Positions 34,792 through 48,632 of a DNA stretch of 64,000 nucleotides are shown here, piece by piece. Both the position numbers and the translations under genes were made by a program. Where the stretch lies: assembly GCF_029962835.1 (NCBI RefSeq), contig NC_080588.1, positions 61,342,001 through 61,406,000 on the forward strand, given 5' to 3'. The notes under the pieces are model-generated. The model had not been told where the DNA came from and ran no database searches. It was given only the letters and a program-made list of their open reading frames with translations. This stretch comes from Magnolia sinica. Lineage: Eukaryota > Streptophyta > Magnoliopsida > Magnoliales > Magnoliaceae. Each line of letters opens with the position of its first letter. Within the stretch, counting starts at the first letter, position 1.

Positions 34792-36332
34792 AATAGGCTT
34801 GACCGAGAACTCGTTTGTAGTTTCTTAGATCTTGTTTGGCTTGGAGTCAACAAGTAGATTTGAAAACGAAAATGTCACATTTGAGGAATGGAAAATAATC
34901 CTAAAAAGGTTGTTTGTTTTAATCTCTGTGATTTTCAGAGAAATGTGGAATGGTCATTGGTCCAAAAGTGAATAAACTCTCAAAAAGTGAGGAAATGATA
35001 ATTATTAAGTTTTTTTTTTGAGGAAAACAGAAAACAACCTTCTTCTATTTTTTCTTTATTCTTTTTTTTATTTTTTTTATTTTTTTTATTTTTATAGGAA
35101 AACAATTTCCCACAGGTTTCTTTATTCTTGCAATAGGCAGAAAGTGTTTTTTTTTTTTCCACAGTAGAAATCAGAATTCCTCCAATCCCAACAGACCTAA
35201 ATGTTTTCGTTCTAGTAGTTTTACAACTGTGTAATATCGATGACTTGACCCAAAACAATCACCACGCAAGCCACGAGCAATCACTGACAGTCAGGGTTGT
35301 CAATGGGCTCTCAGATCTGTGGGTAACCAATGGACCCAACACTACAATGAAACTGACCTTTACCGTTGGTAAAACTTTTACCGGCGGTTGGGTAAGTGCC
35401 GGTAAGGGCCGGTAAATTTTTTCCGGCGGTCATCGGCCTTTACCGGTGGTTGTGGTGGATGCCGATGCATGTAAGCACCACCAGAAAAATGATGAAAAGC
35501 TATAGATAAAACCCATAGCTAAATACATATAACTATGGTTATAGTTCATGGCAAGACCTAGCCATTAGTTCTGCAGTGATTGCTTTTGTAGAAATAGATA
35601 CGAATATAATCCGTAGCTATAGAGCCGATCGCTTGGAATTAAATCCCTAGGCAGTGTGGGAACAACACTAAATGAGTCACCTCATGAAATTCCCTAGGCG
35701 GCCTAATCGAAAATTCTAGTAGGCGATGATAAAGTGGAAACTTCAGTGCCTTTGATTTGCCTCCCAACACTAAATGTATACATGACATACACCCAATTTC
35801 ATTTCAAGTTAACAACATATAAGCACACAAGCATGCAAGGCAACCATATCTCACCTGAACATGAGATTGTGAGATTAATGATAAGATACTATTGTCTTTA
35901 TGCTTGATATTGATGTGCAAGTGAAAACAACCAAACAGACATCCATCCATAAGTTAGCAATTGCTAATTAATATAAATAGATTTCATTTGTTTCACAGAA
36001 TTTCATGTGTTTCTTTTAACAGAAAAATTGAGGAATTTTTTATGCTTATAGGAATCGTAGAAAATGCATATTCCAAGGGTTGGAAAGGAGCAGAGGATTT
36101 GGAGATGGAGACTTGGGTGTCTTTTCACCATCCTGTATCAAGCAAATCTTGGTTTTCAAAATAAAATTCACTTAAACATAGATAAAATACATCCACTTAA
36201 CCTCAATGTGGCTGCCAGATGAATGAACCTACCTGACATTTGTGCCAGGTGATCTTCACAAATGGATCCTATCTGATTCACAGCTCAGATCTCCCACAAA
36301 ACACAAAAAATTTATAAAAAGATTTAAGATAC

Positions 36333-36410
36333 CTGCTGGAAGCATGTGAATTGTGTAACCTCCATCACATCCATCAAAATTTCGCAGCCCAATCCCCAAG
36401 CACCAAGAAC
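36333..36410 (-). pseudogene. Isolated exon of organellar glycyl-tRNA synthetase (EDD1-type)
   Basis: 26 codons with an AG acceptor before 36410 and a GTATCT donor after 36333. The peptide begins [18 protein letters not shown] and ends TQFTCFQQ, matching the conserved [20 protein letters not shown] region of the alpha part of bacterial-type glycyl-tRNA synthetase, which in plants is the chloroplast/mitochondrial EDD1 enzyme. Conserved Trp and Gly residues are changed (W to C, W to L, G to V, Y to C), so it is decaying. No neighbouring synthetase exons were seen; it is a captured fragment. Confidence 0.75.
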
Positions 36411-37560
36411 CTTTCAACATTTCAAAAAAAAAAAAAAGAAAAGAAGAAGAAGAGGGAAAATGAGTTTGCTAATAAGAACCGTGAACTATGCCAAAATTTC
36501 CAGATCAACTAGGTACTCTTAAGCTTACAGTTATTATCTAATGTAACATGAGTACATGCTACAATTCAAGTTGTATCTCAAGCTTCTCAATCATACTTAA
36601 TTGATCTAGCCCAAATCATACTAAGAAAAGAGACAAAATCAACAACAACAAAAAAATAATTAAAAATAAAAATTAAATCAGCCAATTCGAATTAAAAAAA
36701 GGCCTACGGGACTTTCCTAGTTGTCCTCCATGAAACGTATATCACGTTCATTCACATTAATACTTGCTAAGCACGTTAGCTTCAGATACTCAAGCCCGGA
36801 AGGTATGTAAAAGAAAAAATATTGATATGTACTGGATAACAGATTATACAGAAACCAGAGATCCTAAGATTGAATCATATCTAATTAAAATGAGCATTCG
36901 TTCAGTAAAAAGCATATATCAAATAATGACCGGCTTGGAATTCCATATTTTCAAGGTGAACTTTTCTTCTTTTTGAATTTTTTTTTAATTTTAGAATCAC
37001 TGATTTCATCTTTACTGCTGATTAATGAATATTATCAACAGAAGAAAAAAAATCAAATCCTATTCATATCACTACAAGATGATTTGTAGGAGATATGATC
37101 TGAGGCTTTCTACAATGGTCACTGGTTATTGATTCTGACAAGTGAGACCCATGCTTACATAATACAAATCATTTTTTGTGTGTGACAGTGTGGATGGAGA
37201 GCCTAGCCACCAGGAATAAACTTTTTTTTTCAATTGAACATGGGCCATTGGATATTTCTCTTCTTACCAGGCTATTTGTAGCAACAACAAAAAAAACTTA
37301 CAATGTGATATCGAAGAGATTTTTCTTTATCATGGTTCATCAATGGTGGGGCACAACAGAGCAGCAATCTGGATAACCAGAACAATACTGAGGTCTGCTA
37401 TGTTGATGAGAGACTTCCAAAAACATGCTAGACGATATAACATTGAATTTAATTTTGTAAAGAAGATGGATGAAAATAATCCCTCAATGCCAAATAAAGA
37501 TAGATAGTACAAAAGACAAAGTCAGACAACAAATTAATATGAATTTTGTTAGTGTTACAG

Positions 37561-37680
37561 GCCTACATGCCGCCGATGCTGATAAACACTGCCTTGAAAG
37601 ATGGCTTAAAGAAGGCTATGGTTCTCTTTCCTACACTATCAATATCGAACGTGGCTGATACAATATACGGAGGGGTTATG
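37561..37680 (+). other. Exon-like open segment of unknown origin
   Basis: After an acceptor-like GTTAGTGTTACAG the frame reads AYMPPMLINTALKDGLKKAM, then VLFPTLSISNVADTIYGG, before a stop at 37681. Composition and the splice-like border suggest a captured exon, but I do not recognise the protein. An overlapping frame (LHAADADKHCLERWLKEGYG) is also open, so the true frame is uncertain. Confidence 0.3.
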
Positions 37681-37716
37681 TGATTGCTTCTCAACTAGCC
37701 TGATAAATAAACATCC

Positions 37717-37817
<101 letters not shown>

Positions 37818-38087
37818 CACAGTTTCAAGATCCCAGCCCAACCACAGACAACAACCTGTCCTTTCATCTGGAATCCAAGCCATTCACCATGTGCCCAATC
37901 ACATATATGACATCACCCAAAGATCAGGCAGGTCCACTCACCAGGTAGGCCAGTGTACAAAAGAATGGACGAATAGAAAGTTTTGGCTAATGTCCACATC
38001 CAACATAAATGTGTGGCCCACCTGATGAATGCCTGATTTTCGGGTCTACATGCATATAGAATAATAAAACCTTGCCAAAGGCATTAC

Positions 38088-38206
38088 CTTTCTGTTTCTT
38101 TTGGAACGATAAGAATGAGAAGCTTTGGTTTGAACTCGAGAGCCTTGTCTATGAACTTGTTTGAGAGGCCTGCTTTGACTCCGAAAGGAGGGTTCAGACC
38201 CATTAT
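38088..38206 (-). pseudogene. EDM2: Isolated exon of EDM2-like PHD-finger protein
   Basis: Acceptor TGAGTAG before 38206, donor GTAATG after 38088. The peptide starts IMGLNPPFGVKAGLSNKF, continues IDKALEFKPKLLILIVPKETER, and matches the methyltransferase-like NPPFG region near the C-terminus of ENHANCED DOWNY MILDEW 2, a nuclear regulator of transcript processing and silencing. The NPPFGV signature is intact and the frame open. No other EDM2 exons were recognised on either side, so this is a fragment rather than a gene. Confidence 0.8.
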
Positions 38207-39474
38207 CTACTCACAAAATCAGCAAGAACAGAAACATGATCACAATCCAAAGCTTGATACTCTGGCAAGAACATGGTTGATGATGCAAAGGCACCTAGAA
38301 ATTGCATCGGTGGCATACAACTAAGTCAGATAAATGATTAGGAAATACATATAACAGATGATTTTGAAGTCTCTGCATTTTAATAGATAGATGATAGAGG
38401 TGAAATCATCTTTTAATTGGAGAAAGGAATATTGGAGAAAACCTTTGAAAATTCAGGTTCACAGACATTCCATTGGTGAAAGGGAAAGCCAACTCCCCAT
38501 CAAATGCTTCCAGGGAACCATTGGTAAAAAAAAAAAAAACACTAATAAAAGATGTCAGATGCATGTTCATGCTGGACAAAAAAAAAAAAACCACAACAAC
38601 ATAAGAACTGCTGATGTGTTTATATAAAACATTGATACAAAATTCACAACTCTGCAAAAGAGACAGTGAATCAACTGATGTGTTCTTGGTCGTTTGGAGA
38701 TTCTCTCATGTAATATGGTTAATGAAGTTCAGAAGAAAGTCTGCAAAAAGAATATACTTGCAATCACACATGCCATCAGACTTGGCATGCAAATTCAATG
38801 GGAAATAGGCCAAAGATGGAAGGTTTGGAATCTTCCATTTGGGGAATTTCTCCTCCATGACAAAATCATCATATCAATAATCTGAATTGACAAACTACGG
38901 GCCCCACATGTTTGGAATCCTTCTTAAGGCTTAGTGCCAAATATCTTTCACCCTCAAAGTTGAGGTCCACAATATCAACAATCAGAATTTCACAGGGAAA
39001 AGGGCAGGGCATGTAATCAAAACAGAGTTCTAAGGGACAATTGAAATTCAACAACAGATGCCACCTAGTGCATCAAAAGAAACCTTAGCAAACCACAACA
39101 TCAGAATTTCACCTAATCTTTTGTATGTCACTTTTATTAACTCCATCCTAGCACTGATGTTAGCAAACCACAATATCAGAATTTCACCCGGATCACACTA
39201 AGAAAAGAGACAAAATCAACAACAACAAAAATAAATATGGACAAAAATCCCTAGTGATTGATATTTAGATACATGCCTAGGTAGTTATGTCTCCCATACA
39301 TATTCAGCACAATGGCACATATGGACATATGGCTGGCTTCCAGACATATACTTGAACATGTGACATGTCTGGATCATTCGAAACATGGTGATGGCATTGT
39401 GGACATTAGTGGATGAATGTGAAACATCGTTCAAGAATATATGTTACTATTTTCTTCGATGAAAACATTAATTC

Positions 39475-39478
<4 letters not shown>

Positions 39479-39528
<50 letters not shown>

Positions 39529-39530
39529 CA
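39479..39530. repeat. (GA)n microsatellite
   Basis: About 26 GA units with one AAA interruption, inside the probable CACTA element. Confidence 0.95.
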
Positions 39531-42212
39531 TTGAATATCTGAGAAGAACATACAAAATTTTGAATTTCTTGCACCTAATACCATCAAAAGGAATTCATAT
39601 CAAAACATTGAAACAATAGAAACTAATTCAATACATCAACTCAAACTAAATCAATAAAATGGAACTATTGTTCCTAACTCACACATTCAACATTTCTAAT
39701 TTGTAACTAACAGTAGAAACTAATTCAGCACATCAATTTAAACTTTGGGTGCCACTTCTCATTCAAATCCATGCTTGTTGGAAACACACACAAGAGGCTG
39801 AGAAGCTTGGCACTGACACTATTCAGCACCACAAAATCAAAGCCTGAGTACCCAGATCATGGATGCATGGAATATATTTGTTGTCTAGTCACAATGAAGT
39901 AATCAAAGCTTAATATATGCAACAATCTCACTCTATTCTTAAAAGTTGTGTTCATTCATGGTATAGAAAGTTATATAATATTCTAGTCAAGGAGATCAAT
40001 CACTTGACCAAGGACTGTTATAATTAGAGAATCTCCAATAGCAAACCACTCGTCATTCACACTGCACTGCCAATTTAATCCAGTAACAACAAAAACCTGA
40101 GCAATAACATGAACTATTGTCAATGGTTAGACAATGATGCGCATAGCTATTGGCCATCATTTCATGCAAGAGGGAACTCAAGATCTTCTAGAATTTGCTA
40201 TTAGAAAACAAATACTGAACTTACATTGGTTCCTCTCATTGTCAGAACAAGCATTAATGGAAAAAAATTAAAAAAAAGCATTGATGGAATGATTACGCTA
40301 GTTCCCAGAATCAAGAAGTAGTTTTGAAATGCCAATGAGATAACCTTCTATTTACTTCATAAGCAAAAAATGCAATCCACATTCATAAACAATACAAGAC
40401 GATGGTTTTTTTTTAAAGAAAATGAAACTAGTCAACAATAGCAAATTTGTTAAAAAATAATATAGGATACGAGTTTACCAGTATCTGCTTGGACCCGTTA
40501 TGAATTCTTTCAAGATAGATTTGAAAGAAACTTAACTGCAACTAGAGGGCTACTTCCCCTTTATGAATGCTAAGGGCCCATTTGGACACACCCTCAAAAG
40601 GGGCTTTTGAGGCCTTAATCATTTTGCACCAAACGGCAGTTCATGTTGTGCACTTCCATAAACCCCCTTCTGATCCCCCACTAATCAAAATAGGCGCGAA
40701 AAAAAAAAAAAAAACTGATTCCATTTACCTGCAACTGAACTTCAGCCTAACAGCTAGAATTTTGAAATTTTGCTATAAACAGATTTCAGCTTAAACAATT
40801 TACAACTTGTGATTCAAACAAAAGAAGAACAAAATAAATAGCTTGTCCTTTATAAATTCATCAAAAACATCCAAACCACTTCTTCCCAAACACAGCCGAT
40901 CAACCAGAAACTGTACTAATTAAATCTACCAATTCAGCATGGCAAATCTAACAAGCCGATCAATACTAAATTATTCATAAAGAGAAACCCAATCTTGAAT
41001 TATAATTAATACCTCATAAACCATTAAGAAAAAAAATCCAGATTGTTCATCTGACAAGCTGATTGTGCATAGATAATGGACTCACGCATGCAAAATAAAA
41101 TAAAATCTCAATCATAAACTGGATAGGCTTTTCCAGTTGTATGTGGACAATTGGCAATATTTGGCTTTTAGCCATCCACTTGCAAGATATTACAAAAGGA
41201 CAGGTTGTCAGATGGGGATTGAATCGTCGAGATCAATCAAAGTCCCTGTGTGGAATGCAATTCTGAACTGAAACCCTGTTAATTTAGGCCGAGCAACAAA
41301 AATATTATATAACACAAATACCCCCACAAATCAACTCAAATTAGTTGAAAACACCAAATCCTGGAGCTGTTCAACTACTTGGAACCAGAAAAGTAAATTC
41401 CCAACCTTAAATCAGCTCAAGTCCATTAGATGTGCAAGAGATGAAACAAAAGAGGGCAGAGACTACAACTAAATCCTCCCCTGGCAACTAGACTTTGATG
41501 ATTAGAAGAAATTGTAGTTTGAAAGAATGCTAAAACATTTTAATAAAACCACTAAAATAAGTCCATTGATTATTTTTTTCCCAATCGAATCACTGTATTT
41601 TAGAACCATGCCATATCACATAAATAATTTGTAATTGCATCAAACCCTGACAAATGCAAGAGGATGCAAAGAGTATTTGTTTTCCAATAGCAAATATACT
41701 GTTAGTTGTGACACAACTTTGCCATAATCCAAACAAGCCCATGGAGTAGTTGGGTTGGGGGCTACTGGTATAAAAAACCAAAGAACACCAGTATGCATGG
41801 ACAAACAATACATACATCAAGGTTGACCCCACGGTCAGGGCCACAACTAATATGCTCCCTAGATTGAGCATCTCCTTTCCAAGAAAATAGGATAAATCTT
41901 CTCATGAAGTGGGCCAAATATGTTTGAGAAACGAAACCACTTGGTACCACTTTGAATATCCATTGTTATTGGTCATCTTTTCCTAGCCGTCCATCCATTT
42001 CGAATATGTGCTGTCCAATCGATGAGTGGATTGGCTTGATCTTCAGCCACTGCATGTTCATAGAGGCTGATCTAGGGTACTACAATTGGGTTGATGGGTG
42101 GAGTGGCCGAATTGTGTGATTCACACATGTGCCATTGATAATTTGTAGCTTCACATGTTGAATAGATAAGACTAAGAGATTAGAGAGATAACCTTTCCTT
42201 TAATCCATGCAG

Positions 42213-42330
42213 GGGGACTACCTAACAATCGCCAACTTAGGCGATTCCCGTGCAATCCTTTGCACCAGAGATAATGGAAACCAACTCATTCCCATACAAC
42301 TCACTATCGACTTAAAGTCCAATGTTCCAA
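42213..42330 (+). pseudogene. Isolated exon of a protein phosphatase 2C
   Basis: Preceded by a good acceptor (TTTAATCCATGCAG) and followed by GTGGGT. The peptide GDYLTIANLGDSRAILCTRD, then QLIPIQLTIDLKSNVPS, matches the ANLGDSRAVL...QLTVDLKPNLP motif of plant clade E-type PP2C Ser/Thr phosphatases. The metal-coordinating Asp of GDSR is present. No adjacent PP2C exons were found, and it lies on the opposite strand from the EDM2 and synthetase fragments, fitting independent capture. Confidence 0.75.
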
Positions 42331-42963
42331 GTGGGTCCCCCTTTTTTAACCTCTCTTTTGCTTCTCTATGTCCACCAATCAATGTCCAGCTGGTCCCAAA
42401 AGGGACATTGTCGCATGAGATCTAGACCATTCATCAGGGGGTTTTCAATCAGTATGCTCAGTGGTTTGAAAATGATGTCGGTGGGGGCATTGATTGGGCT
42501 GCATATGGATGTTGAATGGGGTGCATTAATCCTTTTTTAATTTTTATTTTCTAGTTGTCCATTTCTTCTTTCATATGTAAAATGGTCCACCTGATGGCTG
42601 GATTAGCCCATGGTATATAATGTTGGGGTGCAGTAGACGAATGACCAGATATCGCATCCACATGTCACATTGGACAGGGGATATTCCCTGATTGAGCCAG
42701 TAAAGACATGCATACACTTGTACAATTTACCAATATAGTATCTAATGGCATGCATACTGCAAAAGATTGATATACAACTTAGCTAAAATATTCAAAAGAA
42801 CTGAAAGGGGTCTTGGTTGAAGCATTTCTTCAAATGGTTAACGTGCATATTTCAAACCAGATAAGAGACTTGAAAAACACATTAAAAATTCAGCAAAACT
42901 GAAAAGAACAATTCAAACCTCCAATTGGGAATTAGAAGCCCCAAATTTTGTAACCAAATAAGA

Positions 42964-42966
<3 letters not shown>

Positions 42967-43023
<57 letters not shown>
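42967..43023. repeat. (GA)n microsatellite
   Basis: Uninterrupted GA run of about 57 bp. Confidence 0.97.
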
Positions 43024-43025
<2 letters not shown>

Positions 43026-43315
43026 AAAAGAAAACAAAAACTAAAAATTCAGAGAAAAAGAGAACAAATGGTTATTTTAAAAAACCCAACTACATTACCC
43101 AAAATCGCTGCAAAATCCAGAGAACAGATCTGCACACATTCAAATCAGTCCTTGCATTTGGGTTCTAGGAATCCCAGCCACAGATCGAGGCTTCATCAAA
43201 ATGTAGTGAATGGGAAGGAGATGAAGAGACATCAAGGCCTAGGGCTTTATGCAAAAGTGGAATATCCAATAGCGTACCTATATCAAAGGAAGGATAAACG
43301 AAAATATTGCAACTA

Positions 43316-43318
<3 letters not shown>

Positions 43319-43370
<52 letters not shown>

Positions 43371-43410
43371 TAGGGAGGGAGAGGGAGAGGCAGAGAGAGA
43401 GGGAGAGAGT
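43319..43410. repeat. (GA)n microsatellite with GGGA interruptions
   Basis: About 22 pure GA units followed by GGGAGG-type imperfect purine repeats, next to the right end of the probable CACTA element. Confidence 0.95.
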
Positions 43411-44547
43411 TGGCCACAGGAAGAAGAACTTTGCCGGCGGCCGGCTTTACCTAGCGCCGGTAAAAATCCTCCATGCTATCGTCAAATCCTCGTTTTTGTT
43501 GTAGTGTGCAACCCTATTTCAATGAGTCCACATTCAAATTTTCAGAACCATTTAGAAATGGTCGGTTTTGACCCGACAAGACCTCAATCCTAATAGGCTA
43601 GGTACAGGTACAGGTACTCTAGGACCTGACCTCAAACCTAACCCATTGACAGACCTACCAACAAACTTGGAATGACATCAACCTTTACTATTAAGTATTT
43701 CATACAGCTTTAACATTAAGATGCTCATGAAACTCTGTAATACCATTTTCATTTGACGTCAACCAAACCTATGTACCAGTTGTAAATAGAGTTTTGAGTT
43801 CTCAAAACCCATTATAGATTTCTATACAAGTCTCAAATTGATACAATACCAATACTGGTAGTCAATGCTCAATAGTATACTTGAAGGATATGTTTCAACT
43901 GAATCTCGGGGTATTGGGTCAACTGAATTTTTGTTTTTGCTTTTGGTCACAAGTATAAACGAAATGCCATATAAAAGCCTTGATGCGAAGACTACATAAA
44001 TATTAAAAATTCTGCAAAAATTGGAAACGGATTCTATTCCCCATATCAGAATATCCCTATATGGGCATCCTAACAAATGCAATGATCATATTCATAGATT
44101 CCAGGATCATATCTCTCAATTAAGAATAAATATTTATGTACAATACACCCCAAGTTGTTGGGATGGGCTTAGATGATGATGATGAGGATCTATGTATGAT
44201 ACAATATAAAAGTTTTAGATTTTAGGTATCTAGGCTCTGTATAGAAGAAATGCCCATATTCTTTTGAGTGTCTGTAGAAAATTTTTAAAAAATGGGGAGT
44301 AAGAAATCAACAGGCATAGACTGCTACGCTCAAAACGACTGGATTAGAGAATAAAAGGGTGATACAGCTCATCAAGCTCAAAAAGGAAATTTTCATGACC
44401 TGTTGCATGCCAATTGTTAGGAGAATGAAATCTGACCGCATTGGCTTTATCCAAACAGGCTTTTGCATCAGGCCATGATCCGAATTTCTAGTAAATCTTT
44501 GCCCAATCCTCCCATGCTTCCATTTCTAATTTCTTAGTGGCTTCGGC

Positions 44548-46769
44548 CTGTTAAAAGGGAAAAACAAGAGTACAAAAGCACAAAGAAAACATTAGCTACC
44601 AATGATTATTATTATTATTATTATTATTTATATAAAAAAAGAAGATCAGCATCAAACATTTAAAAGCTAGAGCTATTGGTGGTGAGGTGCACTAAGGCGC
44701 ATTGGAGCTGTCTACGTTTAGGTGCTCTATAGTTGATGTGGTGTGCGAAGCCTGCTTGCGTTGAGGTTCATGAAGCCCGCTCAGGTTCATTCGTGCTAAG
44801 AATATTGTTGAGATTGTCTTAATATCAAGATGCACGCTTCAAAGGATGTTTGTCATGCTACTTACGTCACTCACGTACCTAGCCTCTAGACCTTCATTAG
44901 TTGCAATCATTATCCTTCTGGCCCTGTGGCTCCCGCAGGGTCCAAACAAGCCAATGTTACCTTCTTCAAGCGTTAGATAATTAATTGAGACTATAAACTG
45001 AAGACACTACTTCCAGGCTAAGCGATCCTTCCATGTACATGAGCCTCATTGGACTCCCTAATTGGTAGAGTGATTGCCCTGCAATCCATCGTTATAGTTA
45101 TTATTCCAATGAACTCTTACAATCATGTCCATTTTGAAACCATCTTTCCCAGATGCTCTAAGTGTGGAGTGCTACTCTTCTAGTCGTGTAGCTTGCCACA
45201 TCTCTAATGCTTTGGTGCAACTCCACCACTTTCGCACAAGCACCTGCATCATGCTCGAAGGTTTGCAAAGTGGATGAATGCATGTTAGAAACTCATCTTG
45301 TGGAGCTTATATCTACCTTAGGTGGGCACCTTAAAGAGACATGTGTACCTCCTCATTTTCGAGACCCATTGTCGTTTGCATCTCATTTGGCTACCTTATC
45401 TTCTAACAACATCTTATATCTTCTTATTGTCATGTGTCGTCTTCTCATAAGTTGAGCCCCTCCTCATTTGCAAGACTCATTGCTATTTAATTTGCATATC
45501 ATTTGGCCACCTTAACTTCTAACGACATCTCATCTTTGATTGCCACATGTTGTTTTCTCACAAGCTGTCAGGCGTCATGTGTTATGCAATGATTGAACAT
45601 TTGTTAACTACAGCTCCTTGCTACTACATAAATTATAAGTCGCTCATTGCCAAAAAAGCAAGAATTAAGAAGAGAAAAAAAAATGACCAAAAGGGGGGAT
45701 AAATGGATTGAAAAGTAGAGCATATCTTTACAACTGGTAGAAACATTGTTATAGCTCCTTGTCTCTCACCCACACTGCGCGTCACTCATGGCAGTTCGTC
45801 ATTTTGTCACTCATTCTTACTAAATCTCTTCCCTTATACTTACAGGTTCTAATAGTTGCTTATAACGATACTCATCTCTTGCACATGAGGATTGTATGTT
45901 CACTCATCTACATTTTGTTTGCTCTCATGTATAAATTAAAGTATTGTAGCTGAGCATGCAACCTCATACATCTTCCTTTTCCTACTTGTACTTTATTCAA
46001 GATTGAACAAGCCACGCCTCATAAAACACGGGTTGATGTGCAAACATGGAGACAACAAGGCCCCACCTTATGTAATAACTCATCCGCAAGACAAGGATGT
46101 TTGTTAAAGCATATGCGTATACATTGCAACTTAGCAATGTAGTACCCAACTTTGCCGATGCCCTTAATACTTGCATCCATTCCCCACTAACACATCCTTC
46201 AACCATGCTGACCGAAGATCCACCTCTCGCTTTTGCTCCCACACCAACGTGAAGTGCCTTATGCTAAACCACCATCTCCTTTTTACTATGCTCCAACTCA
46301 AGCACCCAACATTTAGTAGCGCACCAACCCAAGTGTCTGACAAAGAAGGTAAGTCTAATAGCATGCAAGGCATCATGAATGTTATAAACATCTTAATAAC
46401 TTCCAACATATCTGCTCATTATGCATTTTAGAATTATATCTAGGTATGTAGGAACATATGGCCTTTGTCTTTGGCTCAATACAAAACATACAGCCTCATA
46501 CATGCTTCATGTGTTGCCGCCCCTCATCTGTATCCTAGAATAAATGTATATTTTTCTCTTTCCATTCCACTTGTCCATTCAATGATACATATGCTTCTCC
46601 ACCAACTTTACTCAAGGCCATGTCGGAAAAACGTTCTCAGAGCCATATTTACAGCATCCAAATTGACATAGATGAGTTAATATCCTTTTCATCGTTTGGA
46701 CGTCTTGTCTCGAAAATAAAATCCATGCTCCTGTCAAACGGAGGATCCAATTCCTCGAAACAATGTGAA
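44548..46769. other. Region without recognised genes; contains a 112-bp tandem duplication
   Basis: The block at about 45348-45458 is followed by a diverged copy at about 45462-45572, sharing CCTCCTCATTT, ATCTCATTTGGC/ATATCATTTGGC, CTTCTAAC and GACATCT-type blocks. A (TTA)n run lies at 44606-44628. If the NPGR1-like copy were complete its upstream exons should lie here; none was recognised. Confidence 0.4.
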
Positions 46770-47025
46770 TTGAAAATATTGACGGTTAAAAACTTACTAG
46801 GTATACAAGTTTTGCATGATTGGATGAGAAATAAACATCAGTGGCTCTAGGAAGGTTTCAACGGTGGATGTCATTGTCCCCACTATTTCCTATGTTGTGG
46901 TCCACTTGAGTTATGGATATGCATCAATTTTAGGCTGATGCACTAAAATGAGCCCCAAAGACAGATGAACGGCATTGATAAGATATGTATATCTAGTGGG
47001 CCCTGCAAAGTTTACCCGGTATGCA
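46770..47025. mobile_element. Right half of a GGGCCCAC-family fold-back element
   Basis: Contains the right-half landmarks: AAATAAACATCAGTGGCTC, TTGTGGTCCACTTGAG, GATGCACTAAAATGAGC and ending at TAGTGGGCCCTGCAAAG. The matching left half is not adjacent. Confidence 0.5.
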
Positions 47026-47650
47026 ATCGGAAGCGGATTGGCTGGCGTACCACACACCACCGATGTGGCTGGTTTGTTGACGTCACTAAGTTCTGTGGGC
47101 CCTATAATAAGGTGTTAGTTATATCAAAACCGTTCATCTACTTGGTAAGTTAGTCATAAGGCTTGAGCCTAAAAATAAGACGTATAAAAAAAAAATCAAG
47201 TGAACCACACTGTAAAAAGCGGTGGGAGATTCAACACCTGCCATTGAAACCCTTACGGTGTTACAGAAATTTTGGATCAATATGATATTTGTCTTTTCTC
47301 TTTATCCATGTCTGTCTACGCGACCTTATGAACATATAAGATGGAAAGTAAATATTACTGTGGACCCTACGAATATTTTAACGGTAAGAATCATTGTCCC
47401 ACTACTATTTATGGTGTGGTCCACTTGAACCTTGGAAATTACTCATTTTGGGCATAGAGATCTAAAATGATCTGGACAAATGGATGAACGGTATAGATAG
47501 GATAAATACATTATTGTTGATCCATGTAACTTTGATCTCCTTTTAACCCTTCGTACATAGCTCGAGGTGCGTCAGCGCTCGTCTTCGCCCGACACGCACC
47601 CACACCAGCTCCGTTGGTGGTGTGACCAGCCAATCCGCGTGACGCGGTTT
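47026..47650. mobile_element. Fold-back element with GGATTGGCTGG ends
   Basis: The left end AAGCGGATTGGCTGGCGTAC faces the right end GTGACCAGCCAATCCGCGTG. The interior carries the left-half (TTCTGTGGGCCCTATAATAAG) and right-half (GGTGTGGTCCACTTGAAC) landmarks. About 620 bp; similar ends at 49226-49822. Confidence 0.6.
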
Positions 47651-47654
47651 CGCC

Positions 47655-48148
47655 AGTGACGCCGCCCTCAGCCAGTGGCTAGTGGTCGGTGCTATTTGGA
47701 CCCATCATGATGTATGTGTTTTATCCACGCCGTCCATCCATTTTAAAATATAATTTTAGGGCCTGATCCCAAAAATGAGGTAGATCTAAATCGCAGGTCG
47801 ACCACACTATGGGACAACAGCTGTGATTGAATATCCACCATTGAAAACCTTTTAGGGTCCACTGTAATGGTTATTTGACATCTAACCTGTTGACTAGGTC
47901 ATACAGACCTGGATAAAGGTTAAAAATATATATCAGATGGATCCAAAACTTTCGTGCCCCAAAGAAGTTTTTAATGGTGGTCGATCAATCCAACCTGTAT
48001 GGTTCACTTGAGATTTGGATCAATCTCATTTTTGGGCTCATATCCTAAAATGATCTGAAAGAATGGGTGGCTGGCATGGATGAAACACACACATCATGAT
48101 GGGGCCCACAGAGCACCGATCATCAGCCATTGGCTGGTGGCTGTGGAT
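47655..48148. mobile_element. Fold-back element of the GGGCCCAC family
   Basis: The left arm CAGCCAGTGGCTAGTGGTCG with CATCATGATGTATGTGTTTT is complementary to the right arm CACACACATCATGATGGGGC with CGATCATCAGCCATTGGCTG. About 490 bp. Confidence 0.65.
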
Positions 48149-48632
48149 CGGCTACTCACCCGGCCACCAAGGCCAATGGCTGATGGTCGGTGTTCTGTGG
48201 CCCCCACCATAATGTATGTGTCTCATCCATGCCGTTCATCTATTTTTATAGATCATTTTATGATATGAGACCAAAAATAAGTTATATCCTAATCTCAAGT
48301 GGACCACGTTACAGGAAACAATGTTGAATGAACTTCAACCATTAAAAACTTTTTAGGGCCATAAAAGTTTTGGATCAAGATGATCTTTGTTTTTCCCTTC
48401 ATCTGTGTCTGTATGACTTAATCAATAGATTGGATGTCAAACAAACGGTTCGGTGGGCCTTAAGAGGGTTTTAATGGTGGATATCCAATCACCATTGTTT
48501 TCCTGTGGTGTGGTCTACCTGATATTTATATCCCTCTCCTTTCTTAAAACAACCACTAAAATGATCTGTAAAAATGGATGAAACACATACATCATGGTGG
48601 GGCCCACTGGCTGGTGGCAGCCTCGTAGGACC
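48149..48632. mobile_element. Fold-back element of the GGGCCCAC family, adjacent to the previous one
   Basis: The left arm GGCCAATGGCTGATGGTCGG with CCCCACCATAATGTATGTG faces the right arm ACATACATCATGGTGGGGCC with CACTGGCTGGTGGC. It shares the GGCTACTC end sequence with the element to its left, so the two lie head to tail or overlap at one terminus. Confidence 0.65.

Noticed and set aside
45207-46671. Cluster of 60-90-codon frames on both strands
   Set aside because: No domain or conserved motif in any frame; the region contains a diverged tandem duplication that explains some of the similarity between frames.
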